A stretch of 64,000 nucleotides of DNA from UBA7330 sp043554545 (GTDB lineage: Bacteria; Bacteroidota; Bacteroidia; Cytophagales; Cyclobacteriaceae). Below, piece by piece: positions 42,770-51,998 of this stretch. Location of the stretch: contig CP121337.1 in assembly GCA_043554545.1 (NCBI GenBank), forward strand, positions 1,984,001-2,048,000, written 5' to 3'. How positions within the stretch are numbered: position 1 is the first letter of the stretch; each line of letters begins with the position of its first letter. The notes beneath the pieces were generated by a model. The model was not told where the DNA came from, ran no database searches, and worked only from the letters and a program-made list of their open reading frames with translations. Position numbers and translations under genes: made by a program.

Positions 42770-42852
42770 GATTCAGAGCATTAAATATCAATAAAGATGA
42801 CTTTAGCTAGTCGAACTGCATAACATTCAATTTGTTTAAGGTTAAGTCAATT

Positions 42853-43524
42853 TCAAACTGTTTTGACACCGTTCAAGTCAGTAGTTAGTATTTCAGTCAT
42901 CACATCTAAAAACGGGCGCATCATTTGGAACGCATGAGACATTATACTGGCAAAACCCGGGTCATACACTTGATCATTGGTAAAATCATGACGAACTAAA
43001 AACTGTTTGTATCTGATCAGGTCAATGTTTGGACTCTCCTTTTCAAAGCCTCTTGGGGAGGTCTTCAACTGATTCCCCTGCATTGCTCCAAAAAATGAAT
43101 GAAAGGTTTCAGAATCAATTACTTCTCTTAGAAAATCACCATCCTGGTCCAAATGCTTCCGGATGTGTAGCAGGTCTTTCGCGTTGGGCCCAAAGAAGCC
43201 CCCCATAACAAAAGATCCATGTGGACCTATCTGGTAATAATACCCCCCTCTACGCTCTGCTCCTGCTCGCTGGAAACGACCTGCCCAGTTTGTTTTGTAA
43301 GGCGTTTTGTCCTTACCAAATCGCACATCCCGATAAATTCTAAAGAGACTTCTTTTTCCAGAGGTGGCTGAAAGCACATCATGCTCACTCATTTCCAACA
43401 TTAGGCGATGTGCAAAATCAATCATTTCAACATGAGCCTGCTCATAGTCTTCCTTGTGATTTTGGAACCACTCCCTGTTATTGTTTTGATCTAATTGAGT
43501 TAGAAAGTCAATGGTCTTTTTCAT
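42853..43524 (-). CDS. DUF2461 family protein
   Basis: About 223 residues from the ATG at 43524 (an upstream in-frame start at 43563 would add 13 residues). The motifs NREWFQNHKEDYEQA and RIYRDVRFGKDKTPYKTN, and GGYYYQIGPHGSFVMGGFF, are the conserved blocks of the DUF2461 (TIGR02453) family. Soluble; function unknown. The family is widespread in Bacteroidota, so the gene is a normal chromosomal one. Confidence 0.9.
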   Translation of the reverse strand: MKKTIDFLTQLDQNNNREWFQNHKEDYEQAHVEMIDFAHRLMLEMSEHDVLSATSGKRSLFRIYRDVRFGKDKTPYKTNWAGRFQRAGAERRGGYYYQIGPHGSFVMGGFFGPNAKDLLHIRKHLDQDGDFLREVIDSETFHSFFGAMQGNQLKTSPRGFEKESPNIDLIRYKQFLVRHDFTNDQVYDPGFASIMSHAFQMMRPFLDVMTEILTTDLNGVKTV

Positions 43525-43725
43525 AGGAACAATTGAGCTATGTGGATTATTGGACTTAAACACTTCATACTACAGCACAAGTTAATAAGACCTGAATGTT
43601 TATATTAAATACTGGGAACCAGCTTCCTCCGCATTTGTTTTATGTCTATTTCTATAGGTATTGGGCATTGTTAACTGACCATCTCTAATAAACCATTAAT
43701 TTAGTATTTAAGAATATAAAAAATT

Positions 43726-45117
43726 ATGAAAACCTCAGGCATCCATTTCTTGAAAGATCAGGTAAATCAAGTATCAATTATTCTACTATTAGGTTTATTA
43801 CTCGCTGTGTTTACTTCCTGCCATCACAGTGAGGAAAAAAACACAGGAAAATCTGAAGTAAAAGTTAAAAAAGCCACTATTGCTGATGTGGAAAAAGGTA
43901 TAAGAGAGAATATTGAAAGGAGAACTAAAGAAGGTGGAGGATATTTTAATTTCCAAAGTGACAGCGTGGAATTGAGTCTCAAATTGGTAAGAGTTCATAC
44001 TGAATACCTTTCTGTTTTAGGTCCAAACAATTTTTTTGCTTGCGTAGACCTTGCCACTGAAAGTGGTGATGTTTATGATGTAGACTTTTTCATGGACGGG
44101 ACTCGTGAAGAGATGAAGTTGACCCGAACCAACGTTCACAAACTTAATGGAAAACCATACTACACCTGGAAGCAGGCCAAAGACAAGACCTGGTATACCG
44201 TACCGGTAAAGAACGCATCCAATGACTTATTAGGTGTCATTGAAGGAACAGATGAATTCACATTCACTTACTCAGTAAAACTACCTGATTTATCAGGCCC
44301 TGCTAAGATGTGGATCCCTATTGCAAAAAGTGATGATTTCCAGGAAATAGATGTGATTTCTATGGAAATTCCTGGTAAACACGAAACTGTTGTAGAAGGT
44401 GAATATGGCAACGCTATCCTATATATTGAACTATTGCCTGAACATAGCAATCAGGTGATAAACATGAAGTATCGGGTATCTAGAACAGAAAAGACTGCAT
44501 ATGAGGAGCAGGATGTTGATCTTAGAAAGTACCTGGCAGCAGAGCCATTTTTGCCAATAGGTGACCGTTTTGGCACCATTGCTGACGAGGTCATCAGTAA
44601 GAGACAAGCCAATACGCCGTTAATGAAAGCAAGAGCCCTGTACGACTATATCATTGATGAAATGCGATATGCCAAACAAGGGGTATATGGCACGGGTGAC
44701 GCTAATTATGCCTGCGATTCCAAATCAGGCAACTGCACTGAATTTCACTCCTTTTTTATCTCTTTGGCACGATCCGCAGGAATACCAGCGAGATTTGCTG
44801 TAGGTGCAGCGATCCCATCCGATCGAAACGATGGTGGTGTGAATGGCTACCATTGTTGGGCTGAATTTTATGCAGAAGGAAAATGGTGGCCTGTCGACAT
44901 AAGTGAGGGCAATAAATACACGGCTTTAGCCACCTACTATTTTGGACATCATCCTGCTAATCGCATTGAATTTAGTCGAGGGAGAAATCTCGCACCAGAC
45001 CCAACACCACAATCAGGACCTATCAATTTTCTAGCATACCCGGTCCTTGAAGTAGAAGGCAAATCAGATTTGCCAGCTACTACCTTTACCTTTACCAGAG
45101 AGGAAAAAAACAGTTAA
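43726..45117 (+). CDS. Lipoprotein with transglutaminase-like domain
   Basis: A 463-residue predicted lipoprotein. The signal ends in the lipobox TSC (about residue 32). A beta-rich N-terminal half is followed by a transglutaminase-like (papain-fold) domain with the triad Cys337 (GNCTEFH), His376 (GYHCWAEF) and Asp391 (WWPVDIS). The domain can act as a protease or transamidase on proteins or peptidoglycan; the substrate is unknown. Convergent with the small lipoprotein gene, 6 bp from its stop. Confidence 0.85.
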   Translation: MKTSGIHFLKDQVNQVSIILLLGLLLAVFTSCHHSEEKNTGKSEVKVKKATIADVEKGIRENIERRTKEGGGYFNFQSDSVELSLKLVRVHTEYLSVLGPNNFFACVDLATESGDVYDVDFFMDGTREEMKLTRTNVHKLNGKPYYTWKQAKDKTWYTVPVKNASNDLLGVIEGTDEFTFTYSVKLPDLSGPAKMWIPIAKSDDFQEIDVISMEIPGKHETVVEGEYGNAILYIELLPEHSNQVINMKYRVSRTEKTAYEEQDVDLRKYLAAEPFLPIGDRFGTIADEVISKRQANTPLMKARALYDYIIDEMRYAKQGVYGTGDANYACDSKSGNCTEFHSFFISLARSAGIPARFAVGAAIPSDRNDGGVNGYHCWAEFYAEGKWWPVDISEGNKYTALATYYFGHHPANRIEFSRGRNLAPDPTPQSGPINFLAYPVLEVEGKSDLPATTFTFTREEKNS

Positions 45118-45123
45118 AACCTA

Positions 45124-45393
45124 TTACTTATCTGTAGGGTGTTCTTTTGAATCTGTTGGGTGTTCACTTTTAGTTGCAGTGGAATCTGCTTTCGGGTGCT
45201 CTCCTCCACCTTCACCAGGATGTTCGCTACCTTCGGCAGCTGCTGATGGATGATCTCCTGCCGCCTCTGTTTTGTCAGTATTGCCAGCGTCATTCTTATT
45301 TGACTTACATGCACCCAACGAGACAGATAATAGCAGCGTAAATGCAATAAATCCAGCAGTAAAAGGCTTAAATATTTTTCGTGAAAATTTCAT
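45124..45393 (-). CDS. Small lipoprotein with EHP repeats
   Basis: An 89-residue predicted lipoprotein with the lipobox LGAC (Cys29). The mature part is low in complexity: Ser/Thr/Glu/Lys-rich with recurring SEHP, GEHP, SEHP and KEHP units about 8-15 residues apart. Histidine next to glutamate may bind metal such as Zn, but that is a guess. Found alone, downstream of the fatty acid hydroxylase gene on the same strand (116 bp apart). No family known. Confidence 0.6.
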   Translation of the reverse strand: MKFSRKIFKPFTAGFIAFTLLLSVSLGACKSNKNDAGNTDKTEAAGDHPSAAAEGSEHPGEGGGEHPKADSTATKSEHPTDSKEHPTDK

Positions 45394-45509
45394 ATCAACT
45401 TTATTTACAGGTTATTCAAATATCTACATAAATTCTATCAATGGAAAGGTTTTAGCTAGCTACTTAAGGATTTCCTTTGCTACCAGCAGTTAGTATTAAA
45501 GTAAATTCG

Positions 45510-46394
45510 TCATTTTTGATGTTTTACAGACTTAAATCCATGGATGTTTTGGTGAACAAAATCATTTGGGAACTCTTCAACACCAGGAAATCCAAGCTTA
45601 ATATCGCGTCCATCATGGGGAATGTAATCCGTCTTGAATATATAATCCCAAATACTGAGTGTCAGTCCAAAATTAACTCCGTCCCTTCGGTCTTTAGGTA
45701 AATGGTAAGCATGATGCCAGATATGCATTTGTGGATTATTGAAAATGTATTTTAAGAAACCAAGTCGTATCTTAATATTTGAATGATTGAAGTGACCGAC
45801 CGCTAAAGTGAAAATGTGAATGATAAAGAAATCCCTAAGCCCGATGCCTATAAGAGCTAAAGGTATATATTCAATGGTTCGATAAACCACATTTTCCATC
45901 CAATGGTACCTTAAATGGGCAGCAAAACCCATCTGTTCTGCGGAATGATGCACTTTGTGAAACTCCCACAACGCAGGTACCTTATGTAACAATCGGTGCG
46001 TCCACCATTGCACAAAGTCCCTTACAATAAACCCTAATAACAAATGTGCCCACATCGGCCAGGACATCACTTCAAAGGCCACGAGGTTGTTGATTCCTAT
46101 AGAAGACAAAAAATCATTAAAAAAATGTACCACTACATTAGATGCAGCATTATAAATGATCAATGAAAAGAGAAAAAAATTAAAGAACATGTAGAAAAAA
46201 TCCAACCAGAAATCTTTCCTGAATTTCGGTTGATCCTTTCTCCAGGGTTTTAGCATTTCTAGTAAGAAAAAGAAGCCCGAGATACCAACCAACCAATAGA
46301 AATAACTGTGAAACGTTGGGTGAATCATTTCATTCCATAAATAATTGGCATACCCTGAATAGCTCGATTTTATAATGTCAATGAAGTCTTCCAT
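45510..46394 (-). CDS. Fatty acid hydroxylase/sterol desaturase family protein
   Basis: A 294-residue membrane protein with four to five helices and the three His boxes of the fatty acid hydroxylase superfamily: HRLLH, HKVHHS and HIWHHAYH, plus GHFNHSN, which bind a di-iron centre. Members hydroxylate or desaturate lipid chains, sterols or carotenoids. Upstream, on the same strand, is the rhodanese gene, 9 bp away, so they are probably transcribed together. Substrate unknown; no sterol genes nearby. Confidence 0.9.
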   Translation of the reverse strand: MEDFIDIIKSSYSGYANYLWNEMIHPTFHSYFYWLVGISGFFFLLEMLKPWRKDQPKFRKDFWLDFFYMFFNFFLFSLIIYNAASNVVVHFFNDFLSSIGINNLVAFEVMSWPMWAHLLLGFIVRDFVQWWTHRLLHKVPALWEFHKVHHSAEQMGFAAHLRYHWMENVVYRTIEYIPLALIGIGLRDFFIIHIFTLAVGHFNHSNIKIRLGFLKYIFNNPQMHIWHHAYHLPKDRRDGVNFGLTLSIWDYIFKTDYIPHDGRDIKLGFPGVEEFPNDFVHQNIHGFKSVKHQK

Positions 46395-46403
46395 CTGAAT
46401 CGG

Positions 46404-46898
46404 TTAATAAACAACTTCTCCCTTATCTAACCAGATGCTCCAAATTTTACTATAACCATGCACTTTGTTTGTTACACTATTTTCTTCGTCATAGACTTTT
46501 CGGCCCTGATTCTTCCACTCAAATATTCCGCCAAACAGGTTAGACACATTTTCATAGCCAGCTGATACTAGCTTTTCAGCAATCTTCTCACTTCGATATC
46601 CTACGCTGCAATAGACAATGATCTCAGCAGTTTTAGGGATAGATTCTATTCGTTCTAAAGTAAAATCATCATGCCCTATCCAAATTGAATTTGAGATTCT
46701 ACTGATCTCATATTCCTTTTTGGCTCTCGCATCCAACCAGTAAACCTGCTTGTCAGCCTCAATATCCTTTACCGATACTTCAGGAACAGAATGACTTAAT
46801 AACGCTTGAAGCATGAGTTCATATGATTTACTTTTCACTTCTTGCACATTGCTTTGAAGGTATAAGATCCCTGTACATATAATCAACAAATATTTCAT
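46404..46898 (-). CDS. Exported rhodanese-like protein
   Basis: A 164-residue protein with an N-terminal signal peptide (about 1-16) and a single rhodanese domain. DARAKKEYEISRI contains the CH2A-type start, and the active-site loop is VYCSVGYRSEKIA with Cys97. Rhodaneses transfer sulfane sulfur; periplasmic versions are often linked to redox or sulfur balance. It lies 9 bp from the hydroxylase gene and 40 bp from a small membrane-protein gene, so all three may form an operon. Confidence 0.88.
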   Translation of the reverse strand: MKYLLIICTGILYLQSNVQEVKSKSYELMLQALLSHSVPEVSVKDIEADKQVYWLDARAKKEYEISRISNSIWIGHDDFTLERIESIPKTAEIIVYCSVGYRSEKIAEKLVSAGYENVSNLFGGIFEWKNQGRKVYDEENSVTNKVHGYSKIWSIWLDKGEVVY

Positions 46899-46938
46899 AT
46901 ATCCAAGCTTTGGACCTTATTCAAATTTGTATAAACTG

Positions 46939-47154
46939 CTATTTCATGATCATTTTCACCAGTATAAACATCAGGTATACCCACGGAAAGCCATGAAATA
47001 TCAAATCCAGGTAATCCATTGGTTGCATACCTACTGCCCCACCCAATACCCATCTGATTTTACCTAATAGGTGCGGCTCAGGAAAAAATGGTGCTAAACC
47101 CAATGTCAAGCACAATAAGATAGGTAACACAAGTTTTTGATTATTTGTTTTCAA
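46939..47154 (-). CDS. Small two-helix membrane protein
   Basis: A 71-residue protein with two predicted helices (about residues 8-24 and 50-69), separated by a Pro/His/Gly loop with HLLGKIRWVLGGAVGMQPMDY. The compact motif GKIRWVLGG recurs in short Bacteroidota membrane proteins of unknown role. It is 40 bp upstream of the rhodanese gene on the same strand, so likely the first gene of that small operon. Confidence 0.6.
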   Translation of the reverse strand: MKTNNQKLVLPILLCLTLGLAPFFPEPHLLGKIRWVLGGAVGMQPMDYLDLIFHGFPWVYLMFILVKMIMK

Positions 47155-47294
47155 TGGTAATTTTCTGTTTATGGTTCAATTAAATCCAAATGCAATAGTA
47201 GTGGAATGATTATAGTAGTTGGGTAACAATTGTTACGCTTAAAAAGACCATGCATATGTCAATACCATAGATGGATAACTGCATCAGTTTATGT

Positions 47295-49049
47295 TCAATA
47301 ATGCGTATGGTTAACAACTTTGTGCTTCCGATACTGCAGATTGCTTTTTTTGTCCTTACTAATTCCGTGGTTTTTGGCACTATATACCCGTAACGTTTCT
47401 CCAGCAAGGGTAATAACTTCTTCTGCACCATTACCAGTAAAGTCAAACATATGGAAAACCGGGTCTGGAAAATATAGCGCCCCTGCTCCATTTTCATTGA
47501 TTAAAAACTTAAACCAGAATAACTGATTCTGACCATTACCCTTCCAGTCTCCCTTTACGAAGTCTGGATTACCATTTATGGGCTTCCTTGGCCATTTAAA
47601 AAGCAATGCTCCTTCCTTTGAATACCAATAAAGCTGGCTCCACAAATATGCTTCTCCGGCTCGACGGTTGCCATAAGTTCTTGCTCCGACAACTACCTGA
47701 GGAGAATCAACGCCCTTAAGAAAACTTCCTGCCTCGATTTGCTGTGCATGCTCGGCTACATGTTGCCAGATGACATCCCCAGACATTCCATCAAAAACGA
47801 AAACTCCGGTCTCACTGTTAGCAGTTACGAGGTCAGTATTTCCGTCACCATTGATGTCTTTAAATTTATAATTATCTGCATGGTCATGGTTGTCATAAAG
47901 AAAGTCAAAACGATTCCAAAGTTCTTTTCCATCGGAATCCAATAACAAAGAACCTACCAGGACTTCATCCACCCCATCTTTATCAAGGTCAACTGGGTAT
48001 ATATAATGACCCAGGTTGTCTTTTTTCCTATTTTCCGTATGATTCCATAAATGGTTTAGGTTGCTATCATAAGCATCTACTCGGATGGTATCTCCCATGT
48101 CAGTAAAAACAGTGATTTCATTGGGGTCACCTGTGGTTAGTTTACCTATGGCTAATCGGAAATTATTGTATACATGTGGCAATGGCTTGGTCGGCCATTC
48201 CACCTTTCTAATAACCTCACCGGTTTCACCATGAGCAATTACCAGCCATTCCTGATCGTCCATCATTCGCCAGTGGACTACTTCAGCTTTTCCATCTTGA
48301 TCAAAATCCCAAACAACACCCGGTGCTTCAAACTCCGATCTTTCCCTTCGATACACTTCCGGAGCTTCCCATGTCCATAATAAATTTCCTGTGTTATCGA
48401 ACACATGGGCTGAATAGTCTCTTTCAAATACTAAAAGGTCAGTCAGGTCATCTCCATCCATATCTCCAAATTTCACGGAATTGGAACGTGGAATGCTGTA
48501 TTCTTTAAACAGAGTTACCTCATCATTGAGTTGGTATTTCGCTATATCGGCCTCTTCAAGGTTAGGTGTTTTAGCAAGTGCCAATACATCAAATGCAGAA
48601 CCAGTTTCAATACGTGAAATCTTTACGGTATGCTTTCCAGCTTCAAGGTCAAAAGCTCCGCCAGACATCCAGGTGAACAAAGTATCATTACCAAATGTGG
48701 GTTCTGTGATTTGGTCATCAATAACTACCTTAAAAGAGCTTCGGGAATTACCGATGCCCCTGACATAAAGATAATAAATACCCTTTTCTGGAACATCCAC
48801 TTCTGTCATTAAATTGGTTCTGGAGTTTAATACAATAGCAGTATTGTTAAATACCCATGAAGCATCCAGCGATCGTGAACTGGCAATCACGTCCCCTTTT
48901 GGCAACTCAGAAAGAAAATCTGATGCAGGAATTACAATTGGGCTGTCCTCTTTATCAATTGGCTGTCTTTCTGTTTTTTGTGGCTGTGTGCAACTATTAG
49001 CAAGCAATGCAAAAAGGAAAATTATGCGTACATCTAAATGATAAATCAT
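47295..49049 (-). CDS. Lipoprotein with FG-GAP/VCBS-like beta-propeller
   Basis: About 584 residues from the ATG at 49049 (the frame opens 13 codons earlier at 49088). The lipobox LANSC gives a lipidated Cys at about residue 20. An N-terminal jelly-roll-like part (about 40-170) is followed by a beta-propeller with recurring calcium-type loops D-x-D-G-D-x-x-x-D (GDMDGDDLTDLLVF, DFDQDGKAEVV, DINGDGNTDLV). Such repeats occur in integrin-like and lyase-associated proteins. The neighbouring secreted isomerase suggests a role in carbohydrate handling. Enzyme activity unproven. Confidence 0.78.
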   Translation of the reverse strand: MIYHLDVRIIFLFALLANSCTQPQKTERQPIDKEDSPIVIPASDFLSELPKGDVIASSRSLDASWVFNNTAIVLNSRTNLMTEVDVPEKGIYYLYVRGIGNSRSSFKVVIDDQITEPTFGNDTLFTWMSGGAFDLEAGKHTVKISRIETGSAFDVLALAKTPNLEEADIAKYQLNDEVTLFKEYSIPRSNSVKFGDMDGDDLTDLLVFERDYSAHVFDNTGNLLWTWEAPEVYRRERSEFEAPGVVWDFDQDGKAEVVHWRMMDDQEWLVIAHGETGEVIRKVEWPTKPLPHVYNNFRLAIGKLTTGDPNEITVFTDMGDTIRVDAYDSNLNHLWNHTENRKKDNLGHYIYPVDLDKDGVDEVLVGSLLLDSDGKELWNRFDFLYDNHDHADNYKFKDINGDGNTDLVTANSETGVFVFDGMSGDVIWQHVAEHAQQIEAGSFLKGVDSPQVVVGARTYGNRRAGEAYLWSQLYWYSKEGALLFKWPRKPINGNPDFVKGDWKGNGQNQLFWFKFLINENGAGALYFPDPVFHMFDFTGNGAEEVITLAGETLRVYSAKNHGISKDKKSNLQYRKHKVVNHTHY

Positions 49050-49129
49050 ATAAATAGGTTTAAATAATTTGAGTCTCCATGTGATCAACTGCTCATATTT
49101 ACGATCGTACTTATTCTGCTATATGTGGC

Positions 49130-50230
49130 TTATCCTTCAAACCCTTTAACCACCGGACAATTTGTCTGTAGATAGGAAATGCTTTTCATTAACTCCTTTT
49201 TCTGCTGCTCCTGAACATACAATTTTTTATCGACACCCTCAGGGACCTTATCCGCCTCCGCTGGTTCGCCTTTTCTCAATAGCTTCATGAAATCCAGTAA
49301 TTGAATTCCTTTAAGATCGGGATATCCTTCCCAATAGTCATCCTGGAGAAATGGAATTGGCCTTGCACCACCAGAAATAGTTTCAATGAAAAGCGGAACT
49401 TCAGGACATAATTCCGTCATTCTTTGGGTATATTTTTTGAAATCCATAGAGCCTTCTCCAATGGCCGTCCACTGAAAAGTAGCACCCTCTTCGGATTCCC
49501 AAATACGATAATCACGAATACTCGTACACAGCACATGCTTACCCAACAACTCCATTTGATTCATGGGGTTCTCCATCGCCCAAACAGCATTTCCCGGATC
49601 GAGCATGACACCACAAATGTCAGTTCCTGTACTTTCGACCAGTGAGCGTAATTCCTCTGAACGCATATCACCAGCATGATTTTCTATGGCAAATCTAATC
49701 CCGGCATCCTGTATCTGTGAACGCATAGATCTGAGCGCCTGACTGATTTCTTCCATTCTGGCAATGATGCCTCCATCCGTATATCTGTCTGAGATACTGC
49801 CAATTCTACAGTTTACTGAAGAGCCACCAAATATCTTTGCCAGCCGAATGCCCTGCAGGATCAACGCTTTAGGTGTTCCCTGCTCGGGTTTGTAAGAAGT
49901 TGAATTAACACTAAGACCACCAATGCCGAAGTATAATTCAATCCCATTACTTTTCAGCTTTTTACGGTAGGTCTCCAGGTAGCCATTTTCCAGGCTTTGA
50001 AAATACTGAAGCCCATTGAGAAGTAAATAATCCAAATCCAGCTCTTTTGTATACGCCAATAATTGATCAGCATTCCATTTCATACCTCTGACAGCATGCG
50101 CATCCAATCCTATTGGAACCAGTACCTGGTTTCTCGCGTGAGGAACATAACTGGTAGCCCAGCTATTTGTAACCGCAGTGGAGGCAATTCCTGCCACAGC
50201 AGATTTAATAAAGAATTCCCTTCGATTCAT
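49130..50230 (-). CDS. Exported sugar phosphate isomerase/epimerase family protein
   Basis: A 366-residue TIM-barrel protein. The N-terminus, MNRREFFIKSAVAGIAS, is a Tat-type signal (RR followed by F-F and a hydrophobic stretch), so the protein is exported folded. Barrel motifs include FAIENHAGD (Glu), GVMLDPGNAVW (Asp) and PLFIETISGG (Glu), the metal ligands of the AP endonuclease 2/xylose-isomerase-like superfamily. It is upstream of the FG-GAP lipoprotein gene, with about 80 bp between, on the same strand. Substrate not known; a sugar is likely. Confidence 0.85.
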   Translation of the reverse strand: MNRREFFIKSAVAGIASTAVTNSWATSYVPHARNQVLVPIGLDAHAVRGMKWNADQLLAYTKELDLDYLLLNGLQYFQSLENGYLETYRKKLKSNGIELYFGIGGLSVNSTSYKPEQGTPKALILQGIRLAKIFGGSSVNCRIGSISDRYTDGGIIARMEEISQALRSMRSQIQDAGIRFAIENHAGDMRSEELRSLVESTGTDICGVMLDPGNAVWAMENPMNQMELLGKHVLCTSIRDYRIWESEEGATFQWTAIGEGSMDFKKYTQRMTELCPEVPLFIETISGGARPIPFLQDDYWEGYPDLKGIQLLDFMKLLRKGEPAEADKVPEGVDKKLYVQEQQKKELMKSISYLQTNCPVVKGFEG

Positions 50231-50308
50231 ATAAGTAAATTAATCAGGTTATTAACCAGCGTACATTGATTTGGAAGATAATAAAATTCAAGTTGCCCTC
50301 ACACGCAA

Positions 50309-50340
50309 TTTGCATTTTTGAAATTCATTACCTACTATTG
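50309..50340 (+). promoter_or_regulatory. Promoter of the ABC/GntR operon
   Basis: A -33 TTTG at 50309-50312 and a -7 TACTATTG at 50333-50340 (one mismatch to TANNTTTG) are 20 bp apart. The predicted transcription start, near 50346, lies inside the palindrome at 50341-50366. Confidence 0.6.
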
Positions 50341-50366
50341 TACTGTATTAGTTTAGTAATACAGTA
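50341..50366 (+). promoter_or_regulatory. Palindromic operator of the GntR (YtrA-type) regulator
   Basis: A perfect inverted repeat, TACTGTATTA - 6 nt - TAATACAGTA, 11 bp before the ATG of the first gene and directly after the -7 box. The operon encodes a YtrA-subfamily GntR regulator, and such proteins bind palindromes at their own promoters, so autoregulation by blocking transcription is the natural reading. Binding itself is inferred. Confidence 0.7.
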
Positions 50367-50377
50367 AATCAGACACC

Positions 50378-51208
50378 ATGATTGACATAAAAAACCTAAC
50401 CTTTAAATATTCGAAAAAGCAAGAGCCGCTTTTTCATGAATTAGACTGTGAGTTAAAACCAGGTAGCATTATAGGACTACTGGGTAAGAATGGTGCCGGT
50501 AAAACGACGTTGCTCAAACTAATAACTGGTTTACTCTATCCTACAATGGGTGACATCAAAGTAATGGATCATCAACCCTTCAAAAGACAGCCATCTTTGC
50601 TTAACGACATATATCTGGTTTCTGAAGAATTTTACATGCCTGACATTTCCATAAATAACTTTATCCAAACAAATGCAGGTTTTTATCCACGTTTTGACCA
50701 GGACATGCTTCATCAGCTAACTGGAGAGTTTGAATTGTTGGAGACTAAAAGTTTACAGAAACTCTCATATGGGCAAAAGAAGAAATTCCTGATCTCCTTT
50801 GCATTATCTACCAAATGTCGCTTACTGGTATTAGACGAACCCACGAACGGACTGGACATCCCATCAAAAGCCATTTTCAGAAAGGTCGTAGCTGGTTCAT
50901 TGGATGAAGATCAATTGGTCATCATTTCTACGCACCAGGTGAAAGATGTGGAAAATCTAATTGACCGAATTCTTATTCTTGAACATGGAAAATTTATCAT
51001 GGAAACTGATCTTTTTGATCTTTCAAACAAACTGAATTTTACCACTTCATCTTATATTGACGAGGCCAATGTCTTGTATAGTGAGCTGGCACCGGGTGGC
51101 TATAAGACGATCACTCCAAAAAAAGGTGAGAGCTCATCTGTTGATATTGAATTATTATTTAATGCATTGTCTAGCGGTAACGAAAAAATAAGAGCTTATG
51201 TTGAATAA
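50378..51208 (+). CDS. ABC transporter ATP-binding protein
   Basis: A 276-residue ATPase with Walker A GKNGAGKTTLLKL, a Q-loop region near residue 85, signature LSYGQKKKF, Walker B LLVLDEPTNGLD, and His switch IISTHQVKD. It energises the membrane partner encoded next, overlapping by 11 bp. First gene of a four-gene operon with a YtrA-type regulator. Cargo is unknown; related operons respond to cell-wall stress in other bacteria. Confidence 0.94.
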   Translation: MIDIKNLTFKYSKKQEPLFHELDCELKPGSIIGLLGKNGAGKTTLLKLITGLLYPTMGDIKVMDHQPFKRQPSLLNDIYLVSEEFYMPDISINNFIQTNAGFYPRFDQDMLHQLTGEFELLETKSLQKLSYGQKKKFLISFALSTKCRLLVLDEPTNGLDIPSKAIFRKVVAGSLDEDQLVIISTHQVKDVENLIDRILILEHGKFIMETDLFDLSNKLNFTTSSYIDEANVLYSELAPGGYKTITPKKGESSSVDIELLFNALSSGNEKIRAYVE

Positions 51209-51998
51209 TACATTTAAGGGTAATCGATTCTTGTTGCTTAGTAGGCAGCAATTTATTCACCACCACAAACTCATGTGGCAAGCCTTAGTTGCTTACATGG
51301 GGATAATATTTATCGTGCTGAACTTCATTCAGTTATTAAATGAACGAAGACCCTTAAATCCAGATACATTTCTTGGCTTTCTCATTGGGTTTGTTGGTGT
51401 ATTTGGATTGCTTTTATTCGGGCATTCATTTCCGGCATTTCGTTCCAAAGAAAGCACGATCAATTACCTGATGTTACCCGGGTCACTTCTGGAAAAGTTT
51501 CTTTTCGAACTCCTGAGTCGGATCGGCATCATCATACTTCTTCTCCCCATGTTGTACTGGTTCACTTTTCATTTGCAGGGGTATTTATTTGCAGCCTTCT
51601 CGGATATTATTTTTGAACCTGTATGGTGGCAGGATTTGAAGAACCTAGATATAACTGTCCAGGTATTAGGTAACCAAAATCAGTTGGTTAGATCCCTTTT
51701 ATTTGGGTCATTGATCTTTCTGGTCTATACAACATCCTTTACAGGATCTGCCATGTTTTCGAAGCAACCTTTAATAAAAACACTATTCGCTGTAGCGATC
51801 ATTTTGCTATGCTATTTTGGATATAGTTACCTTGTAGTCTTCTCTCTTGGTGTTGGAGAATACAATCCACCTGATAACCTGTGGTTATTTCCAAAGCATG
51901 AATTTGGTCCGATATGGTTTATTACCATCGCCAGCATGTTGTCAAGTGTAATCATGCTGCTGGTTGCTTATTTAAAGCTTAAAGAGCGGGAGGTATAA
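51198..51998 (+). CDS. ABC transporter permease
   Basis: A 266-residue membrane protein with about six predicted helices (near residues 30-48, 58-75, 104-122, 168-183, 193-213, 233-255) and an N-terminal cytoplasmic stretch. It has no recognised substrate signature. Position between the ATPase (11 bp overlap) and the GntR gene (1 bp overlap) marks it as the membrane component. Sequence resembles ABC-2 type permeases of short length, but the family match is weak. Confidence 0.8.
   Translation: MLNNTFKGNRFLLLSRQQFIHHHKLMWQALVAYMGIIFIVLNFIQLLNERRPLNPDTFLGFLIGFVGVFGLLLFGHSFPAFRSKESTINYLMLPGSLLEKFLFELLSRIGIIILLLPMLYWFTFHLQGYLFAAFSDIIFEPVWWQDLKNLDITVQVLGNQNQLVRSLLFGSLIFLVYTTSFTGSAMFSKQPLIKTLFAVAIILLCYFGYSYLVVFSLGVGEYNPPDNLWLFPKHEFGPIWFITIASMLSSVIMLLVAYLKLKEREV

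Noticed and set aside
47210..47497. 95-codon minus-strand frame overlapping the FG-GAP lipoprotein end
   Set aside because: It is a shifted-frame shadow of the lipoprotein gene; no signal or domain is seen.
48481..48768. 95-codon plus-strand frame opposite the FG-GAP lipoprotein
   Set aside because: Antisense shadow of a well-supported gene.
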